A stretch of DNA of 64,000 nt from Limnospira platensis (GTDB lineage Bacteria; Cyanobacteriota; Cyanobacteriia; Cyanobacteriales; Microcoleaceae). Within the stretch, counting starts at the first letter, position 1. Each line of letters opens with the position of its first letter. Of this stretch, positions 16,341 through 25,034 are shown piece after piece. The DNA lies in assembly GCF_046480435.1 (NCBI RefSeq), contig NZ_PKGC01000001.1; one strand, 5' to 3'. The notes below the pieces were generated by a model that had not been told where the DNA came from, ran no database searches, and saw only the letters and a list, made by a program, of their open reading frames with translations. Position numbers and translations under genes: made by a program.

Positions 16341-17987
16341 TTACCGTAAATTTCCCGATCGCAATACACTCACCAGCAGCCATAACCCCACCAGGGAAGC
16401 CGCCGCAAAGAGGATATTACTAATCAGAGACAACTGGGGAGTTTTTGCCCCAGTTGAAATCATCGCCGCCCCCATAATTAACGAACCGAGTACAATACTA
16501 AAAGACAGGCGGTTAGCTGCATCATTTAGGCTATTTTTCAGGCTAGTTAATTCGGGGATTATAATATTCCATTTGAGTGTTTCCGAAGTAACGCGGTCTA
16601 AAAACATTTCAATTTGACTAGGCGATCGCAATGATAAACTTTTGAGATCTAAAGCTGTCCTTAACAGAGTCTCTAGGGGGTTATTTCCTAACAACTGATT
16701 GCGAAATAACTCCGTCATCAATGGTTTAATTTCATTGAGTAAATTAACTTCCGGGTTGAAACTGCGGGTGACTCCCTCCAAATTCGCCAAAGTTTTAGCA
16801 TATAATCCCATATTACTAGGGAGGCGAATTTTATTATTCCGAGAAATCTGCAAAATCTCATAGAATACCTGACTAAAATTAATTTCTGCCAGACTCAGAT
16901 TATAATATCGTCTCAGCATACTATCATAATCATTAGTCAGGCGACCCAGTTGCACAGATTCCGATGATTCTGCTAATTCTAAGGTAAGTTGGGCGCAGCG
17001 TCTAGCATCTATATCCACCACTGCTAGTAACATTTCCGTTAAAATTTGCTGAGTCCGAGGGTCTAGCCGTCCCACCATTCCACAGTCTAAAATAGCTACC
17101 CGTCCATCATTAAGATAAAATAGATTTCCTGGGTGGGGGTCCGCATGAAAAAACCCATCTAAATAGATTTGCTGAAAAAAGGCACGAAATAATAAACTGG
17201 TAATTTCTCCCCGGCGTGGATCATCCTCATTTGTCTGTTTCTTAGAAGGTTCTGACAGCAATAAAGGCACACCATTTAACCATTCTAAAACCAGTAAATT
17301 AGGAGTTGTAAATTCCCAGTAAACCTTGGGAATGATTAACTTGGCGGGGTCAAACCATCGAGTTTTGGAGAGATTTTGCCGCAATTTGTCTGTATATTCA
17401 GCTTCTGAGGTAAAGTCTAATTCGGCTTTTAAGGCGCTAGTAAATTCCTCAGCGATCGCCACAATATCATAATCTTCTCCCCAGTCCGTAATCGACACTA
17501 AATCCGCCAAGGACTTAATTAACTCAATATCCTGTTCAACAATAATAGAAATTCCTGGGCGCTGTACTTTCAAGGCAACTTCTTCGCCATTTTTCAACGT
17601 AGCGCGATGAATTTGTCCAATAGATGCCGCCGCCACCGCCTCAGTTTCAATCCGACTAAAAATCTGGTCTAAAGGTTGAGAAAACTGTTGTCTAAGTTGA
17701 GTTTCAATATCCCCCCAAGCCACAGCGGGAACATTAGCTTGTAAATCGGTTAAAGCATCAACATATCTTCCCGGTAGCAAATCAGGACGAGTCGATAAAA
17801 GTTGTCCTAACTTCACATAAACCGGACCCAATTCAATTAAAATATTCCGTAGGACATCAGGAGATGGTAGCCGAGGTTCTTCTGGTTTATCCCCCACTAG
17901 CAAACCCCGCATATAGTCCCAGCCGTTGCTGAAAACAATTTCCAAAATTTCGCGTTGTCGGGAGCTTTTTTTAGTAATGGAGAACAT
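16341..17987 (-). CDS. ABC1/UbiB-family atypical kinase
   Basis: 548-residue member of the ABC1K family, linked in plants and cyanobacteria to prenylquinone and lipid metabolism at thylakoids. Family motifs are present: KLGQ (59-62), the alanine-rich AAAS nucleotide loop (119-122), ATP-site K140 in VALKVQRPG, and HADPHPGNLFY. The metal-binding motif reads DCG (AILDCGMVGR), with Cys for the usual Phe of DFG. Two hydrophobic helices near the C-terminus (about 495-545) anchor it in the membrane. It is the last of a minus-strand run behind the SLBB exporter gene, with a 24-bp gap. The exact substrate is unknown for the family. Confidence 0.9.
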   Translation of the reverse strand: MFSITKKSSRQREILEIVFSNGWDYMRGLLVGDKPEEPRLPSPDVLRNILIELGPVYVKLGQLLSTRPDLLPGRYVDALTDLQANVPAVAWGDIETQLRQQFSQPLDQIFSRIETEAVAAASIGQIHRATLKNGEEVALKVQRPGISIIVEQDIELIKSLADLVSITDWGEDYDIVAIAEEFTSALKAELDFTSEAEYTDKLRQNLSKTRWFDPAKLIIPKVYWEFTTPNLLVLEWLNGVPLLLSEPSKKQTNEDDPRRGEITSLLFRAFFQQIYLDGFFHADPHPGNLFYLNDGRVAILDCGMVGRLDPRTQQILTEMLLAVVDIDARRCAQLTLELAESSESVQLGRLTNDYDSMLRRYYNLSLAEINFSQVFYEILQISRNNKIRLPSNMGLYAKTLANLEGVTRSFNPEVNLLNEIKPLMTELFRNQLLGNNPLETLLRTALDLKSLSLRSPSQIEMFLDRVTSETLKWNIIIPELTSLKNSLNDAANRLSFSIVLGSLIMGAAMISTGAKTPQLSLISNILFAAASLVGLWLLVSVLRSGNLR

Positions 17988-18011
17988 AAATTTATCGGCG
18001 ATAAAACGGAC

Positions 18012-19829
18012 TTAGTAATTCCTGAAAATATCAATAAACGCACTGGGGACTACAAAAAGCGATCGCACCCTATTTAACGGCGCAATGATAGTATCTACTG
18101 TATCCGAAATACTAGCGAGTGTCGATCGCCCCACAATCACCACATCATTATTTTGGAGAGGAGGATTATTAGGGGAATTACCTCCCTGAGTAAAATCTAT
18201 TGGTAGGCGGCGCTGTTCCACAGTACCATCAGGGCGAAAGCGAATCAACTCCACCGAGGACTGATGGGCGCGAGAGGTAAACCCCCCGGCCGTCAGTATT
18301 GCCTCATTTAAGGGAGTATTAGGCGGAATTTGAACAACTCCAGACCTTTGCACTTCCCCCACTACATTAACACGGATATTGTTTGGGGAGAAACTAGCGT
18401 TAGCAATTGCCCCCATTTCCACCGGGTTAATCTCCGTAGCTGTAGGCACAAAAACCGTATCCCCTTCCTGTAATATTGTGTCCTGGGTAGCATCACCATT
18501 TTGCAGTAATTCCCAAAGATTAATAGTAATCACTTGGCGACTCCCACGACTATCAGATCGCCTAATTTCCACCTGTCGAATATCAGCCTCTGGTTTAACC
18601 CCTCCCGCCACCTGAATAGCGCGGGTAACTGTCGGGATGCTACCACCACCCGCCGCCCCAGGGACTCCAGCATCTCCCGTGCGAGCAGTGCCAGTAACAG
18701 TATAAGGTCCCGGTCGAAATACTTGCCCAATCACAGCAATATTTAAAGGTTCGCTTTGGTCTGCTGCAAAACTCGCCGCGCGGCGGTTAGATAATTGTTC
18801 CAGATTGGCAGTTTCTACCCCAGGGATGAAGATACTATCGCCATTTTGTAGAACTATATCCTGTTGCAGATTATCTCCGTCTAGGATGGGTTCTAGGTTG
18901 ACTTCTAGTATTTGTTCTTGTCCCTGGCCCGTCAGGCGGCGAATTTGCACCCGACTGATATCAGCCATTAGCCGAATTCCTCCGGCTTGCTTAATGGCTT
19001 GGGTAATGGTAGCGACTCCCCCTGGTCCTCCCTGACTGGGGATGGTGTAGGGACCGGGGCGGCGCACTTCTCCAGATACAGCAATATCAATTAGGGTGGC
19101 TTCGTTGTTAGCAAAACTAGCCCTAGCAATTTGTCGCCCCATTTCTGGGTTAATTTCGGTGGCGGTGGGAATATAGATAACATCCCCATCCCTAAGCCGG
19201 ATATCCGTGCTGAGATTACCTGTTTGCAGGAGTTCCATCAGATTTAGATTGATGATTTGGTCTGAGGTTCCCCGCTGGGGTCGTCGCAGTTGCACCTGTC
19301 GCAGGTCTGCGGCTTGGGTGATACCTCCGGCTAGTTGTAGGGCGCGGGTAATGGTGGGAAATTGGGAACCTTCCCTAATCATGGTATAGGAACCGGGGCG
19401 GTTGATTTCTCCAGAAATGCCTATTCTGAGGGGACGGGGAGTAATGAGGCTGATGGTTACTCTGGGGTTTCGTAAAATTCTGGCGCTTTCATAGCGATCG
19501 CCTATAGCCCTAGCCGCCTGTTCTAAGGTCATGCCACTTACGGAAATACTACCAGCTTGGGGAAGGTTAACCGTACCGTCAACTAATACTTCTTGTTGAC
19601 TGCTATATTGTTCCACCGGAAAAATAAATACTTGGATCAGATCACCCGCCCCCAAGGTATATGGGGCTTCTTGGGTTGGCGGCGCTGAAAGCTGATTAAG
19701 TTCGGGAGGGGGGTTATCGGTGGGGTTTTGAGCCCAACTGGGGGAAGGTAAAGCGATCGCACCTAGGGCGAGTAGACCCAGACTGGTTAGGGAAATATAT
19801 TGTTTGGGGGCATAATGGCATTTAATCAT
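18012..19829 (-). CDS. Polysaccharide export protein with SLBB domains (Wza-like)
   Basis: Secreted/outer-membrane-associated protein of about 605 residues. The start is taken as the ATG at 19829, giving a signal peptide (MIKCHYAPKQ, then a hydrophobic core ending in PSWAQ). A longer reading to 19913 puts extra residues before the signal. After the signal comes a poly-export domain (YTLGAGDLIQVFIFPVEQYS). Then follow four SLBB-type repeats, each with a VTGEVxRPGxYTI-like strand, a GGI/GGV turn and an LxxGDxIFIP element. Such proteins line the export channel for capsule or sheath polysaccharide. The C-terminal segment (about 560-605) is a hydrophobic tail. A GTCAA-N8-TTGACC motif lies 112 bp upstream of the chosen start. 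Confidence 0.85.
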   Translation of the reverse strand: MIKCHYAPKQYISLTSLGLLALGAIALPSPSWAQNPTDNPPPELNQLSAPPTQEAPYTLGAGDLIQVFIFPVEQYSSQQEVLVDGTVNLPQAGSISVSGMTLEQAARAIGDRYESARILRNPRVTISLITPRPLRIGISGEINRPGSYTMIREGSQFPTITRALQLAGGITQAADLRQVQLRRPQRGTSDQIINLNLMELLQTGNLSTDIRLRDGDVIYIPTATEINPEMGRQIARASFANNEATLIDIAVSGEVRRPGPYTIPSQGGPGGVATITQAIKQAGGIRLMADISRVQIRRLTGQGQEQILEVNLEPILDGDNLQQDIVLQNGDSIFIPGVETANLEQLSNRRAASFAADQSEPLNIAVIGQVFRPGPYTVTGTARTGDAGVPGAAGGGSIPTVTRAIQVAGGVKPEADIRQVEIRRSDSRGSRQVITINLWELLQNGDATQDTILQEGDTVFVPTATEINPVEMGAIANASFSPNNIRVNVVGEVQRSGVVQIPPNTPLNEAILTAGGFTSRAHQSSVELIRFRPDGTVEQRRLPIDFTQGGNSPNNPPLQNNDVVIVGRSTLASISDTVDTIIAPLNRVRSLFVVPSAFIDIFRNY

Positions 19830-19936
19830 AGATATCACTAAGTAGCATAGGGAGGGAGGTTCCCTAGTTAGATATAGATTATATCCCCTAGTTTCCACCT
19901 CTCTCCCTACCAAAGAGCGATCGCGGTTATCTGTTT

Positions 19937-19962
19937 GTAGGTCAACTCATCCATTGACCTAC
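19937..19962. promoter_or_regulatory. Inverted repeat GTAGGTCAA-N8-TTGACCTAC (site 1)
   Basis: Perfect 9-bp arms, GTAGGTCAA (19937-19945) and TTGACCTAC (19954-19962), with an 8-nt spacer. It shares GTCAACTC-N4-ATTGACC with the site at 23272-23290 and the spacing of the one at 23080-23098. It overlaps the stop of the small conserved gene and precedes the SLBB gene. It could be an operator or, less likely, a terminator stem, since no T-run follows on the minus strand. Confidence 0.5.
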
Positions 19963-20177
19963 TATGTGAGTTGTTTATGGGTTTTTTTGAGTCTCTTCCA
20001 CTGTTGTTTGATTTTTTTATAAGACTCATAGGTGGACATTTTCCCGTTGGTTTGCAAAGCGGCAATATAACTAACCTGTTGAGCAAATTCTTGCAGGTTG
20101 GCGTTAAATAGCATATTTTCGGGTTGGTCAGATCCTCGATAAGGATAACGGGGGTTCAAAAAGTCGTTTAGTTCCAT
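19962..20177 (-). CDS. Small conserved cyanobacterial protein (DUF7219-like)
   Basis: 71-residue soluble protein, starting at the ATG at 20177 (MELNDFLNPRYPYRG); an upstream reading to 20198 adds seven residues. Conserved-looking features are the ENMLFNANLQEFAQQVSYI stretch and a basic C-terminal helix (KKIKQQWKRLKKTHKQ). The family is widespread in cyanobacteria under a DUF name that I recall as DUF7219; function is unknown. It sits between gghA and the SLBB exporter gene on the minus strand. Confidence 0.65.
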   Translation of the reverse strand: MELNDFLNPRYPYRGSDQPENMLFNANLQEFAQQVSYIAALQTNGKMSTYESYKKIKQQWKRLKKTHKQLT

Positions 20178-20383
20178 GATAGCCACCAGTCCTATCAAAA
20201 TGTGTGATCAAGTTTTGAAATCGTGAGGGACAGCAACAGATATGCAGCCTGAAAACAGAAGATACATTCTCAGGGATGAACTTGTCAAAATCAACCCTGT
20301 TGTTTACTGTCCCCTACTTCAACCTAACATTAATTTCTGGGAATGCCTGTAGCATGAGTAGCAATTCAGCTATGATCTACAGG

Positions 20384-22891
20384 TTATTTCTGGGGCTGTT
20401 GGGGTACTAACAGGACACCTTGGCTATCTTTGAGTTCAAATTTCTTCAAGGAAGCTAGGTTATCATTTAATTCGACTCCCGGAGAGGCGATCGCCACTTT
20501 CCAATCCGATAAGTCTAATTCTAGCCAATCTCCCACCGTTACCGTCATTGGTTCCCCTCCCATGTGGGCCACCATCACCACTTGGTCTTCTTCCCGGTAA
20601 GGGTTTCCTCGGACTCCATAAAAAACGGTCTGAGTCTGATCACCAATTTTGTTAAACTGATCTGTACCCATCAAATTCTGACGCAACCAAATGCGATCGT
20701 GTCGGAAGCGACGCAACTGCAAATTAAAATTAGTTTGCACAGCATTTAGATCCTCACCATAGTGAGAGACATTACAGATTTCGTAGCAGTCCTCCATAAA
20801 CTTGAGGGCAAATTCTTTGAGTTTCGGAATATTGAGATCCTTGAGAAACTCCACCATCTCCGGGTGATTCATCTTTTGCCAATATTCAACTTTACACTCT
20901 TGTGCTGAATCCCCCAAACAAGCCTGACAAGCCTCTACCACAGCGGGGAGACTATAATCATTATCAATCATCGCCTGTTGTAAAGCATTGCCAAACTGCT
21001 TAATTTCTTCTAAGTCCTCAAAGCCCAAACTTTTTAAACCAGAAAACACAAAATCTCGCTGATACAATTCCGGGGTAATTTGCCAATCTAAAAAGCCCAT
21101 TTCTTCCGCGACAACTTTCACGCCATAGCGTTCATCAGTATTGCGGAAAAACATCCAGGGGGCTCTGGTGGTAGCATTAATAAAATCCATCGGTAAACCC
21201 GGACTAAAGCCATACACCCACAACGTCACCGCCGGATTATCATAACCATTATGCAAAACCTCCGACAAAGTTTTACCCAAATTCCAATTAATTTCTTGGT
21301 CTAACTCAACCTGATTTCCCCGTCGGACAGTATCATGGTTAGCACAACCCGTAATCCAATTTTCTCCCTGATACATAACCTCACAAACTCGTTTCCATTT
21401 CCTCTCCCAAAAACCCTTTAAAGTGGGGGTATTATGAGCAAAAATTAACGGCCCCCATTGGAAGGAGTCCGGGCGCAGTTCAATCAGATCTCGATAGGTA
21501 GAAATTTCCTCCCATCCTTCCTCCGGCCATGGTCTGCCATCTTCAAAAATAGTAAACAGTAACCGTTGATAGCCGCCAATATCTTGAACAACATCACTCA
21601 TGGCTAACAAATAAGCATCATCCTGTTCGACCAAGCCAGTTAAGGGATTAAAGAACCGGAAATCTTGACCGCCATCAATGCGAATCCCATCAACTCCGGT
21701 ATTCATTTTACGGCGCTGCATTTCTAGCAAGATAGCCCGCACCGTTGGCAGTTGGTGGTTTAAATCCTGACCATACATATTCTGCCCTTTTAGGAACTGA
21801 CGATTCAGGAGTAATTCCGATTGGTTATCAGCATGACCATAAACAATGTCATAAATAACCTGAATGGGTCCGGTGGAGAAATTATGCAATGTGGCGATAA
21901 AATCCACTACCTCATCAGGGCGACGACTGCCCATAATTGCCGGATTTGTGGTAGAAGACCCTAAAATTGGCACATCATAGCCCCAATCCTGGGTATCGGG
22001 TTTGCTCAGATTAATCTCGAGAATGTCTTCATCTTCTGACATGAAGGCGAAAAACTCACTTTCGGGACTATATTCATCCCTAAACTCGATGGGGGGTTCT
22101 GTGGGTAGCAGTTGCACAGCACCATAGCCGATATAGTTTTCCTCCAGGGGGGTCAGGGGGATATTTTTGGCTAATTTATCGGAAATACGACTATAAAGGC
22201 TGGTTAATCCCTCAAAGGTACCAGCAGCGGTGGCGGTTCCTACATGGAGTTGCAGAATGTTTTTGGGAGCCCGAACCCTGGGAATTAATTTGGGGTTGGG
22301 TAGGGGGGAGAGATCATCATCATGTAGGTCAATGGTGGGGTGGCGGGAGGTTCCCCGACGGCTAAAATATTCTAGGTCGGGGCGTTGGGCTTGTAGGGTT
22401 TCGATGTCGTAGAGTTCAGCGGGTCCGAATACTCCATAGGGAAGGGAGTAAGCCAGGGGATCACGGATCGCTTGCAGTTTTTCGGCTTGGTCAATGTAGC
22501 GCAGCCAATAGAATGATCCGACTTGCTCTCGGCTTCCGGGTTGCATTCCGGCGACAACTCCCCAGTGATATTCTCCCTGTTGTTTGAGGTTTATTCGGGT
22601 ACGGTGGAAACGGACTACTTGCTGATCTGCCCGCAGGTCTATTTCATCTATGGGGATGAGTACCTCTAGGAAAATCTCTAGCCTCCTCATGACTTGGGAG
22701 GTTAATTTGGGAGTCCAAAACCCGATTTGTGTTAGTCCGTCTCCTAGCCAGTGGGCTCCTAATTTTTGGGCGAGAATTTGTGCTTTTTCAAAATAGGAGG
22801 CTTTGGAATGTTCGACGGTAGCTGCCCAATTTAGCAGATTTTCGGTTTCTTCGTCTACCAGTTTGATGGTGGGTTCTGTTGTGGTTACCAA
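20384..22891 (-). CDS. gghA: Glucosylglycerol hydrolase GghA (GH13-related)
   Basis: Hydrolyses the compatible solute glucosylglycerol when salinity falls. It resembles Synechocystis Slr1670. The 835 residues contain GH13-like catalytic motifs: nucleophile D406 in DGIRIDGG, acid/base E450 in FTIFEDGRPW, and the NHD aspartate D520 in GCANHD. An N-terminal beta domain spans about 40-150. Translation must begin at a TTG (22889-22891): an in-frame TAG lies a short way upstream and the next ATG is about 67 codons in. The gene diverges from ggpS across a 521-bp regulatory region. An older reading as generic alpha-amylase family is possible; neighbours strongly favour GghA. Confidence 0.88.
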   Translation of the reverse strand: MVTTTEPTIKLVDEETENLLNWAATVEHSKASYFEKAQILAQKLGAHWLGDGLTQIGFWTPKLTSQVMRRLEIFLEVLIPIDEIDLRADQQVVRFHRTRINLKQQGEYHWGVVAGMQPGSREQVGSFYWLRYIDQAEKLQAIRDPLAYSLPYGVFGPAELYDIETLQAQRPDLEYFSRRGTSRHPTIDLHDDDLSPLPNPKLIPRVRAPKNILQLHVGTATAAGTFEGLTSLYSRISDKLAKNIPLTPLEENYIGYGAVQLLPTEPPIEFRDEYSPESEFFAFMSEDEDILEINLSKPDTQDWGYDVPILGSSTTNPAIMGSRRPDEVVDFIATLHNFSTGPIQVIYDIVYGHADNQSELLLNRQFLKGQNMYGQDLNHQLPTVRAILLEMQRRKMNTGVDGIRIDGGQDFRFFNPLTGLVEQDDAYLLAMSDVVQDIGGYQRLLFTIFEDGRPWPEEGWEEISTYRDLIELRPDSFQWGPLIFAHNTPTLKGFWERKWKRVCEVMYQGENWITGCANHDTVRRGNQVELDQEINWNLGKTLSEVLHNGYDNPAVTLWVYGFSPGLPMDFINATTRAPWMFFRNTDERYGVKVVAEEMGFLDWQITPELYQRDFVFSGLKSLGFEDLEEIKQFGNALQQAMIDNDYSLPAVVEACQACLGDSAQECKVEYWQKMNHPEMVEFLKDLNIPKLKEFALKFMEDCYEICNVSHYGEDLNAVQTNFNLQLRRFRHDRIWLRQNLMGTDQFNKIGDQTQTVFYGVRGNPYREEDQVVMVAHMGGEPMTVTVGDWLELDLSDWKVAIASPGVELNDNLASLKKFELKDSQGVLLVPQQPQK

Positions 22892-23076
22892 AACTAAGTT
22901 TCTACTTGACTCGACAATTTCACTCTAGTCTAACCCAGGGGTTTCCGACTCTAGCGTTACTGTTAAATTTGCGATCGCTTGCCCCATTTGTGAATCAACC
23001 CTAGGATAGATGTTAACTATAGTTAAGTTTTGTTAACCTGTGAAGGCTAGGCTCCAGTAATCGAGTTAAAGTGTAG

Positions 23077-23100
23077 TAGGTCAATGGGTCAATTGACCCA
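23077..23100. promoter_or_regulatory. GTCAA-N8-TTGACC motif with overlapping palindrome (site 2)
   Basis: GGTCAA at 23079-23084 lies eight bases before TTGACC (23093-23098), as in sites 1 and 3. The second GGTCAA (23087-23092) joins TTGACC directly to make TGGGTCAATTGACCCA, a perfect palindrome. Candidate operator in the gghA-ggpS region. Confidence 0.5.
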
Positions 23101-23270
23101 AGCGTGCAGTCTCAATCAAATGTGGTTGATGTTTGATAGCGATCGCATAATTATAAGCCTACCTACTGTATGGCATTGATGGGAAGTTAACACTAACATA
23201 CTTAACCCTAGATTTGTTGTTGTCAATATAGTTTTCATGAATAAATCTATATATCCCTGTTCATCAAGTA

Positions 23271-23293
23271 AGTCAACTCGTAAATTGACCCAC
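23271..23293. promoter_or_regulatory. GTCAA-N8-TTGACC motif (site 3)
   Basis: GTCAACTCGTAAATTGACCC begins at 23272 and matches site 1 (19941-19962) at 18 of 22 bases, including the CTC after the left half and the A before the right half. It lies about 120 bp before the ggpS ATG. Confidence 0.5.
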
Positions 23294-23412
23294 AGGCGCG
23301 CTGTATTTTAGCGTTGAGTTGACCGGAAATGAACATGGCGCGAGACTCCTGAAAATTCAGGCGATCGCATAACTGTAAACTTCAAAATTGTTTCACGGAA
23401 AACACAAAAATT

Positions 23413-24921
23413 ATGAAATCTTCACTGGTAATTCTGTACCATCGCGAACCCTACGATGAGGTCATCGAAAATGGTAAAATTCACTACCGAGCCAAAAAAA
23501 GCCCTAATGGTATTGTACCGACCCTAAAAAGTTTCTTTGCTAACGTTAATCAAGGCACTTGGGTAGCTTGGAAACAAGTAACAGCCAAGCAAAAAGCCGA
23601 CTTTCAAGAAAGGGTAGAAGTGGAAGATGAAGGTAACTATACTGTGCGCCGCATAGCCTTAAACGCCGACCAGGTTAAACATTTCTACCACATCACCTCT
23701 AAAGAGGCATTCTGGCCAGTTCTACACTCGTTCCCGTATCATTTCACCTCGGAAACGGCGGACTGGGAAAACTTTACCACGATTAATCGTTTATTTGCAG
23801 AAGCAGCCTGCGAAGAGGCGGCAGATGATGCTTTAATTTGGATTCATGACTATAACCTATGGTTGGCGGCGCGCTACATTCGGGAACTGAAACCGGATGC
23901 ACGGATTGCCTTCTTTCATCATACACCATTTCCGTCGGTGGATGTGTTTAATATCCTACCTTGGCGACAGGAAATTGTGGAGAGTCTTTTATGCTGCGAT
24001 TTAGTGGGTTTCCATATTCCTCGCTACTCGGAGAATTTTGTCAATGTCGCTCGGAGTTTGTGCGAGATAAAAGTGGTTAAACGGGAACCTGTAGCCCCTC
24101 ATCTTACCAAAGTAGGAACTGCTTTAGCAGAACCAGAAATGGTGAGCCAACTTGAGTATAAGGGTCAAATAGTGAATATTGACGCTTTCCCGGTGGGTAC
24201 AAATCCGGGTTTCATAGAATCGGTTTTAGAGAAGCCAGAGGGTCAGTCACGTTTGACGGCAATTAATGAAGAATTAGGCGATCGCAAATTAATTTTGGCG
24301 GCGGGTCGGGTCGATTATGTGAAGGGAAATCGGCAGATGTTAGAAGCCTATGAGCGACTGTTAGAACGTCGCCGAGATCTCCATGGAAAAATTCAGTTTT
24401 TGATGACTTGTGTATCGGCGGCTGATGGGATGCGGGTTTATAAAACTGCTCAACATCAAATCGAGCAATTAGTAGGGAAAATTAACGGCCGATTTGCACG
24501 ATTAGATTGGATGCCGACTTTGTTATTTACCCAGCCGATACCCCTACCGGATTTGTTTTCCTATTACCGATTAGCTGATGTCTGCTGGACTACTCCCTTG
24601 CGGGATGGTTTGAACCTGGTAGCTAAAGAATATGTGGTCGCCAGAGAAGATCGCGGCGGTGTCTTGGTGCTGTCGGAATTTGTGGGGGCGGCGGTGGAAC
24701 TTCCCCAGGCGGTTTTGGCTAATCCCTATTCAACTCAGCGCATGGATGAGGCGATCGAATTTGCTTTAGCCATGGACCCCGAAGAACAAAAACGGCGGAT
24801 GGCTGAAATGCGTAAAACTGTAGTTAAATATGATGTCAAGTATTGGGCGGATCATGTGTTTGAACGTTTCGAGTCTATGACGCATCAAAAAGCTGCTGTG
24901 AAAACTACTGTGGCTGTGTAA
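23413..24921 (+). CDS. ggpS: Glucosylglycerol-phosphate synthase GgpS
   Basis: Joins ADP-glucose and glycerol 3-phosphate to make glucosylglycerol-phosphate, the committed step in synthesis of the main osmolyte of moderately halotolerant cyanobacteria. It is a 502-residue retaining GT20 glycosyltransferase related to trehalose-phosphate synthase. Features include YHREPYDEV at the N-terminus, WIHDYNLWLAARYIREL (around 142-158), HHTPFPSVDVF, the donor-site GRVDYVKGN and the C-terminal RLADVCWTTPLRDGLNLVAK with its DGxN motif. The phosphatase ggpP is not in the window. glpD and gpsA follow on the same strand, and the spacing (113 bp to glpD) leaves room for a separate promoter. Salt induction is expected from the family. 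Confidence 0.95.
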   Translation: MKSSLVILYHREPYDEVIENGKIHYRAKKSPNGIVPTLKSFFANVNQGTWVAWKQVTAKQKADFQERVEVEDEGNYTVRRIALNADQVKHFYHITSKEAFWPVLHSFPYHFTSETADWENFTTINRLFAEAACEEAADDALIWIHDYNLWLAARYIRELKPDARIAFFHHTPFPSVDVFNILPWRQEIVESLLCCDLVGFHIPRYSENFVNVARSLCEIKVVKREPVAPHLTKVGTALAEPEMVSQLEYKGQIVNIDAFPVGTNPGFIESVLEKPEGQSRLTAINEELGDRKLILAAGRVDYVKGNRQMLEAYERLLERRRDLHGKIQFLMTCVSAADGMRVYKTAQHQIEQLVGKINGRFARLDWMPTLLFTQPIPLPDLFSYYRLADVCWTTPLRDGLNLVAKEYVVAREDRGGVLVLSEFVGAAVELPQAVLANPYSTQRMDEAIEFALAMDPEEQKRRMAEMRKTVVKYDVKYWADHVFERFESMTHQKAAVKTTVAV

Positions 24922-25034
24922 ACAAGTAACTTGAAATTCGGTTAATTGGTGAACTATAAAGGCTGAGAGTAGCCCACATCAATTAGCCGAGTTTGCGATA
25001 TTAAAGTAGCTAAGAAAACTCAACTATAATCATC

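Larger units (their letters stand above)
22892..23412. promoter_or_regulatory. Divergent gghA-ggpS control region
   Basis: 521 bp without a gene, between divergent osmolyte genes. It holds two copies of the GTCAA-N8-TTGACC inverted motif (23080-23098 and 23272-23290), a further half-site GTTGACC at 23318-23324, a perfect 16-bp palindrome (23085-23100) and two HIP1-related GCGATCGC sites. Both promoters must lie here. No small open frame comparable to Synechocystis ggpR stood out, though one could be missed. Confidence 0.6.
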
